Below, in pieces: positions 58,791 through 64,000 of a DNA stretch of 64,000 nt; positions within the stretch are counted from its first letter, which is position 1; every line of letters starts with the position of its first letter. The DNA lies in assembly GCA_016647705.1 (NCBI GenBank), contig CM028335.1, positions 42,039,026 to 42,103,025 on the forward strand, read 5' to 3'. The position numbers were made by a program, and so were the translations under genes. Under the pieces are notes generated by a model. That model made no database searches, was not told the origin of the DNA, and was given only the letters and a program-made list of their open reading frames with translations. Source of the DNA: Eucommia ulmoides. Lineage: Eukaryota; Streptophyta; Magnoliopsida; Garryales; Eucommiaceae.

Positions 58791-60840
58791 GACTCCTGGT
58801 TGTGACCGTATCCAAAGGGTCCTTTTACATATCTTAAATTAATGAGAATTAGGTCACATGTAGTTCTAACATATAAAGTAAATCAAGATTGGGTAGAATG
58901 GTTCTGAAATAGAGAAATCAATTCTAGGGTGTCTAGTCATCTGAGACTGAGGTCGACGGTATATCTAAATATTGATTTTCTTGAGTTGGCTTGATTGAAC
59001 CCTATTAGGGTGCCTACATATCTCAGACTTAACTGAGAATCAGGTCAAATACAGTTTAGACAGGTAAAGTAAATCAATATTTTGTGGAAAAGGCTCTTGG
59101 TAAGAGAAACAGATTCCTGGGTCATCAGATCAATACATGTTTGAAAATGATTGAGAAAATTCGCACGGGCGAAGATCCTTGGGGAAACTCAATACCTAGT
59201 GGAGTTTCTTAGCCATATCTCTCCTAGGATTGCCTAACGAGGACTAGAAAACTTCATTGGGAAAGTTTAACCTCAGATAAAATGTGCCCTAGTCGTAGGC
59301 TTGATGATGCTTATTTATTTTTAGGGATTATAGATTTTAATTTTGAATCTTTACTATGATTATGATTGGTGCTAGTCTTATATCAAGAAACTCTCTATGG
59401 AGAAAATCTTATATAATATGCCCCAACTCTAGTTGGGGCAACTATTATCACACAATCTCAATGGAGAAACCTGATATAATATATCCCAACTTTGGCTGGG
59501 ACGAGTCCCATCACAGATTCTAAATGAATAAACCGAATATAATATGCAGCAGCTCTTGCTGGGGTGCAAGACTATTCCTGAGTGTTCAAAGGATGTGGCA
59601 TATCCTACATGGGTTGCTGCTATATCTTGAACTAAGCATGCGATTGTAATGATTGATTTAGTCTGGAGACCCCATTGGGTTGTTTATGTATATTGATATT
59701 ACTGTTCTGGATAATGATCGTCGGATGACCAAAACCCACCTGGGTTACTTGTATACACTAATTTCTAGGTTAGGAATCCAGTCAAAATATAGTTTGGCCC
59801 TCGCTATTCTATTTTTAGATTGTTAACCGTACCCACAAGGGCTTTCTACGTACCTTGGTAATCTATCAAGGATCAAGTCAACACGTAGTTCAAGAATAGG
59901 TATCCTGTTGTCTACTTAATGAAAGGGTTAAAAATCAGTTTCTCAAGATCAAGGGACTTCTCGAGAGATACGCTCTGATACAGGGCTGAGAGAATGTCAT
60001 AATGCTAACATCTCTCTAACTTTGACTGGACCCACTTGGGTTTCCTGCGTACCTTGGTGATCTACCAAAGATAGGTTAAAGAATAGTTTGCTAGGGATGG
60101 AGGAATTTTATTTAAGGTGATGATGAAACCTATAAAGGTTTTACATATCTTGGTATTTATGAAGACTCAGGTCGACACCTAATTCCTCTTTGATTGATTA
60201 AAGTTGATATGATTAAATATTGATGGTTTATCATTATATTTGATATTTTTCAATCCCCATTGATGTAGGATGTTAAAGTTTGATATGATTAAATCCCAAT
60301 TGATGGGGGATTTTTTTCTTTTTTTATTGAGTGACTCTATGGGGATTTTTTTTAATGTTTGATAACATGATTCAATCCCAAATGGTGTGGGATTTTTATT
60401 AATGGCAATCGAACACGTATTATGGGTTGCTTACGTATCTCAGATAACTGAGAATCAGGTCCGCACGCAGTTCAACCTTGATTGCAGGATTTAAATGTTG
60501 ACAACAATACCTTAAAAAGGTTTTCTACGTATCCTATACTTTGTTGAGAATCAGGTCAAATTTAGTTCATTTATTTTTAGTTGTCAACTGAACCCACAAG
60601 GTTTTCGTACGTATCTAGAGCTTCGCCAAGAATCAGGCTAATACATAATTCCTTATCCTCGAGTTGTCAACCAAAACCCACAAAGGTTTCCTACATATCT
60701 AGGACTTCACCAGGAATCAGGTTGACACGTAGTTCCTGCTTAATTGATCAATTTAAGTTTACCATCTGAATACACAAGGGCTTTCTACGTATCCCGAGCT
60801 TCGCTGGGAATCCGATCGACATATAGTTCCTAGTTTAGGT
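58781..60840. repeat. Degenerate TACGTA-centred tandem repeat
   Basis: Around eleven copies of a 65-75 bp consensus: GAACCCACAAGGGTTTCCTA, then CGTATCT, an inverted pair such as CTTCGCCAGGAATC, then AGGTCGACACGTAGTTC. Clear copies are near 58790, 58985, 59680, 59740, 59825, 60025, 60125, 60410, 60500, 60580, 60665 and 60765. The complement occurs twice in LTR B (55770-55910) and twice in LTR A (36030-36210). Confidence 0.8.
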
Positions 60841-62104
60841 TGAATTTAATTAAGTTTATTATGATTTAAGGGCTTTATTTTACGTTGTGAGACAAAATGA
60901 ACGATGTTTCCATCTAGAAAACATGGATATGATGAAATATGCCTAAGTCGTTGACTAGGGCAGTGATTGGATAAGTTCCATTGTGGAATCTAATACGATA
61001 ATTCCTACCGTGCGATTTATGATTATTAACAATGTAAAATATGCCCTAGCCTATGGGTTAGGGAGAAGACTGATTAGCTACTAGATTGAGAAGCTAAATT
61101 GGTTTGTCTCGCTATCTATTGGGGTGATGTAAATTGAATTCAGAATTTTATTGATTTAAATCCCTGAATACATTTACCAATGGGTTTATTATTATATATC
61201 GAAATAAAGTTAATATCTTAGGAGTTTCCCTACTGGTGCAATACCTAGACAATGCAATTGTTTATAAAATCTAGACAAGAATTAATAAGAATGATTACCT
61301 GTATCATCAAGGCGTACAGTTTGTTTGTTGGAATTGGATGGTGAACTTTTTCCTTTCCATTTAGTCCCATTTTCTTTAAATGTTTAGCTTTGAATGTCAG
61401 TATATAGCCAACCTATGTCTATTTCCCACTATTGGTGCATAAAACTGGTACACAACTCGAGTATGGTTCAGTTGGATGACGGGTGGGTCCTCTTGCTGAG
61501 GTGGAGTCGCATGTTGAAAAGTCCTCGAGTGAGCTAGCCTGGGTCCTAGGACGACTGAGCTGCTGTGTCTAGGGTCCTATTCCTCAGGGGGTGTACCTAC
61601 AGAAGGCTTAGACCGGGGTTTGTCCTAGTGAAGCCCTTCCGGTGTAGTAATCAGTGCTTAGTGAGAAAAGATACAGAATATAGTAAGTAAATAAATGAAC
61701 TAGCGCGTAAAGTAAAGCATTCAAGCGTAAATCGGGCTTACATAGCCCCCGATATATATATAGGCGTTCAAGATGATTAGTCGGGCCAAAACACGATTAA
61801 TTAATCGAAATTTTGTGTTTAGTCGATAATGTGGAGCATTTAGGAGATAACCGTTGGGCTTGGGCTTTTGGGCCTATTTGACGAAGCCCATAGGCCTTTG
61901 TTAGGCCTGCGAAAGTGAGTTGGTAGAGGAGAGCTGAGATTCATGGAGTCTTAGAGAAGAAACAAGGTGAAAAGGGGAGCCGGTCGAGATGAATGGCTGA
62001 GTCCCTGAAACTGATTGCTGAGGGCACGACGTAGAGCTTAGAACGGCACATCCCAGTAGGGCTCCTCGTTCCTCCCTAGGTGAAAATGAGACTCTAGGGA
62101 GGAG

Positions 62105-63828
62105 TAGTGGCCGCTAAATAATAGTGCGCTGCCACTTTCACCACAAGTGTACGGATCAAGTTTTAGTATAGTAGACCTTTCGGTCGGGTATCGTATCCAT
62201 AGGGATTGGTTGAGATTACTATCGAGTATCACGATTGTTATAACCTGACTTTATCTTGGCGATAAAAATGGAATTTAATTTAATACTAATACTAAACTAA
62301 AATACTAATTAAATTAACTATACTATAAATACTAATTTGAGATTGTTTAGGGGAGTAGATTTCCTAGGGATTAATTTTATTTACTTAAATGCGTTTGATT
62401 TTGTTTTAGTTAGCATTAACGGTCTTCAGCGTATTCGACAATCTCGATTTGTAAACTCCCTCGCCACCTCTTCCGAGTGTAAGATGGGAGAATATGTGAC
62501 TTCGTGTCAATGCCGAAGTCCCCCTCAACATCTTAACAACTCTGGGTCATGTGAGTCTCGCTCGAACGTCATCGATTGTACACTTTCTAACGCCCTCCCA
62601 GGTCGTTAGATTATCGTGTTGTGTTAACCCTAGTATGAATCTGGGGTTACCTTTCCCGAGTGTTAAACCCTATATTCTCAATATATCTAAACTAGCATAT
62701 AATAATAGAAAACACGGCAACACAATCGAAATTATAAGGAACAACCATAAACGAAACACATATTCAACCAAAACTATATTTTCATAAATAATACGTTAAT
62801 CCCTATTACAATCCATATTTAACTCATGTCCCTAACCATTTATACAATGTAAAACGAGCTAAACATGCTCAACAACTACCAAAATGAAGAAAACAAAAAG
62901 AAGAAACTAGTGACTTAGCCTATATCCGAAGAATTAGCGCTAGAACCGTTAAACGATCGCTTCCCTCTTTATCCTCTACCTCGGGTTGAGAGCTCTCCCT
63001 CAAAAATCCCTAATTGTACTCCTAAAATATGGCCTAAGGCCTTAAGGGTTGAAGAGAGGGAAGAGAAGAAGAGAGAAATAATTAAAAATAGGCCAAAAGA
63101 TCTCAAAAGATCTCATAAATATCAAGGTTGTGCTACAGGATTTTTGCCTAGGCGAAGAAAACTTTACCTAGACTTTACCTAGGTGAAGTTAAGTCGGTTA
63201 ACGTTCTACCAGAATTTTGCCTAGGCGAAGAAAACTTCGCCTAGGCAAAGTTACTGCAAGTTTGCAATTTTGTTTTGGCTGTAACTTCTTCATCCGAACT
63301 CCGATGGAGGTGATTCAAAAACCTATAGAAATATAAGAAAAATATATACAACTTCTATGTTTTTAGTATTTCCAAAATAAGATTTCATCATAGTCCAAAA
63401 TAGCCTTGAAGTTACAGCACCTGTACCGGCTTTGCAGGTTTGGTGATCGCCTAAGCGAAAAAGTAGGCGGTGGACTTGGAAATGTTTCTACTGGGGTTTC
63501 CTCCTAGGAAGAGGAATCTCCTACCTAGGCGGTGGGCTATTAGTAGCCTTTTGTCATTCTCAGCATCTTCACTTCCTAGGCGGAGGTCTTGATGCCTAGG
63601 CAGTGGGCTTCCTTCATATTTTTGCCTCCTTGCTTGTTTATCCACCGTAACTTCAACTCGCTTTCGGTTTGATCTCATCATTTTTGCCCCAATTCCTATA
63701 TTTTTACTCCACACACCTGACTTATACAAAAAGTATTAAAACATATTAAAACATATAAAAATAACTATAAACGTACTCAAAAACTAACAAATTCGGATTG
63801 GAAATACGTAGGTAATTTACACCTATCA
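62105..63828 (-). mobile_element. Athila-like solo LTR in G2
   Basis: 1724 bp, perfect TSD AGGAG (62100-62104, 63829-63833). Plus-strand ends TAGTGGCCGC and ACACCTATCA are the complement of TGATAGGTG...GGCCACCA. It resembles the element 1 LTR (7439-9315) more than the others; both share AGTTACAGC.../TTCATCCGAACT blocks. Palindromes with CCTAGG centres at 63143-63610. The about 190 bp tandem block is at about 62440-62640. Confidence 0.95.
63143..63610. repeat. GCCTAGGC palindrome cluster in Athila solo LTR
   Basis: TTGCCTAGGCGAAG (about 63147, 63216), TTCGCCTAGGCAAAG (about 63236), CTACCTAGGCGGTGG (about 63520), TTCCTAGGCGGAGG (about 63575) and ATGCCTAGGCAGTGG (about 63592), each near-palindromic. 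Confidence 0.85.
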
Positions 63829-64000
63829 AGGAGCCGTAGTCGGTGTATGCTCTAACATGGCGTTGTGGATTCTAGAATGCATCCCTATCATTGCGAGGGT
63901 TGACACGTGGCAAGATCCCAAGTGCTGATTTAGAGGTGCCCAAAAATACCCTTATTAGTAGCCCCCCTAGCCCTGTATGACGAGGGAAGCAAGACGGTCA

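Larger units (their letters stand above)
57933..61430 (-). mobile_element. Non-coding interior of the gypsy element owning LTR A
   Basis: No gag or pol recognisable. Two types of degenerate tandem repeats dominate: 58130-58790 and 58781-60840 (separate entries). 60840-61430 is unique AT-rich sequence. Its right limit is taken at the primer-site-like sequence near 61430 and is uncertain; a matching 5' LTR was not found in the window. Confidence 0.5.
61430..63960 (-). mobile_element. Gypsy-type LTR G2, split by an Athila solo LTR
   Basis: Minus strand: a purine tract CTAGGGGGGCTAC (about 63945-63957) is followed by TAATAAGGGTATTTTTGGGC and then U3. The sequence continues after the 62105-63828 insert to a TATA box CCTATATATATATCGG (minus, about 61750-61765) and R-U5 with repeated GACCC/CTCGAG-type words. 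It ends near 61450, where TGCACCAATAGTGGGAAA resembles a decayed TGGCGCCGTCTGTGGGAA primer site. About 0.8 kb without the insert. Boundaries approximate; no coding sequence. Confidence 0.5.

Overview
This window is nuclear DNA of a flowering plant, probably a eudicot. It is AT-rich and repeat-dense and carries one intron-containing gene with GT-AG introns. Around that gene lie Ty1/copia and Ty3/gypsy retrotransposons with plant-type primer sites and fossil DNA transposons. The species cannot be told from the sequence.

The only intact host gene is on the minus strand at 26733-32524. It encodes a 274-residue 20S proteasome beta-2 (PBB/PSMB7-type) precursor in eight coding exons, with a probable extra 5'-UTR intron. 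All catalytic residues of the family are present. Its 3.9 kb first intron contains a 2.4 kb solo LTR.

Region by region: 1-1250 is a dead PIF/Harbinger transposase. 1251-2640 is a gypsy-type LTR fragment inserted in a MULE transposase relic. 3941-4375 is a MITE. 4625-6844 and 7300-13171 are two solo LTRs of one copia family, the second split by a 3' truncated Athila-like element (7439-11014). 13312-18659 is a short, non-autonomous Athila-like element with both LTRs and a perfect GTGGG target duplication. 19243-25393 is a decayed minus-strand copia, split by an Athila-like solo LTR (23723-25120, TSD TGCAG). 25590-26445 is a GC-ended inverted-repeat element. The proteasome gene follows.

From 34301 onward the sequence is a deep nest. 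A gypsy 5' end (34301-35271) is cut by a second gypsy LTR ('LTR A', in three pieces: 35272-36893, 52503-52923, 56549-57918). LTR A is split by a solo LTR of the same family ('LTR B', 52924-56548) and by a 15.6 kb copia element (36894-52502, TSD TACTA). The 3' LTR of that copia is split by a gag-only relative (37595-43523, TSD ACAAG), whose own 3' LTR holds an inverted 314 bp fragment of the same family. 57919-61430 is non-coding, tandem-repeat-rich gypsy internal sequence. 61430-63960 is another gypsy LTR, split by an Athila-like solo LTR (62105-63828, TSD AGGAG).

No new gene system was found. The most unusual signal is that two unrelated LTR families (Athila-like and copia) both carry arrays of short GC-rich palindromes in their LTRs. 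In both, the palindrome centre changes between copies while dyad symmetry is kept, and LTR indels fall at these palindromes. Boundaries were placed by eye from terminal motifs, target duplications and copy-to-copy comparison.
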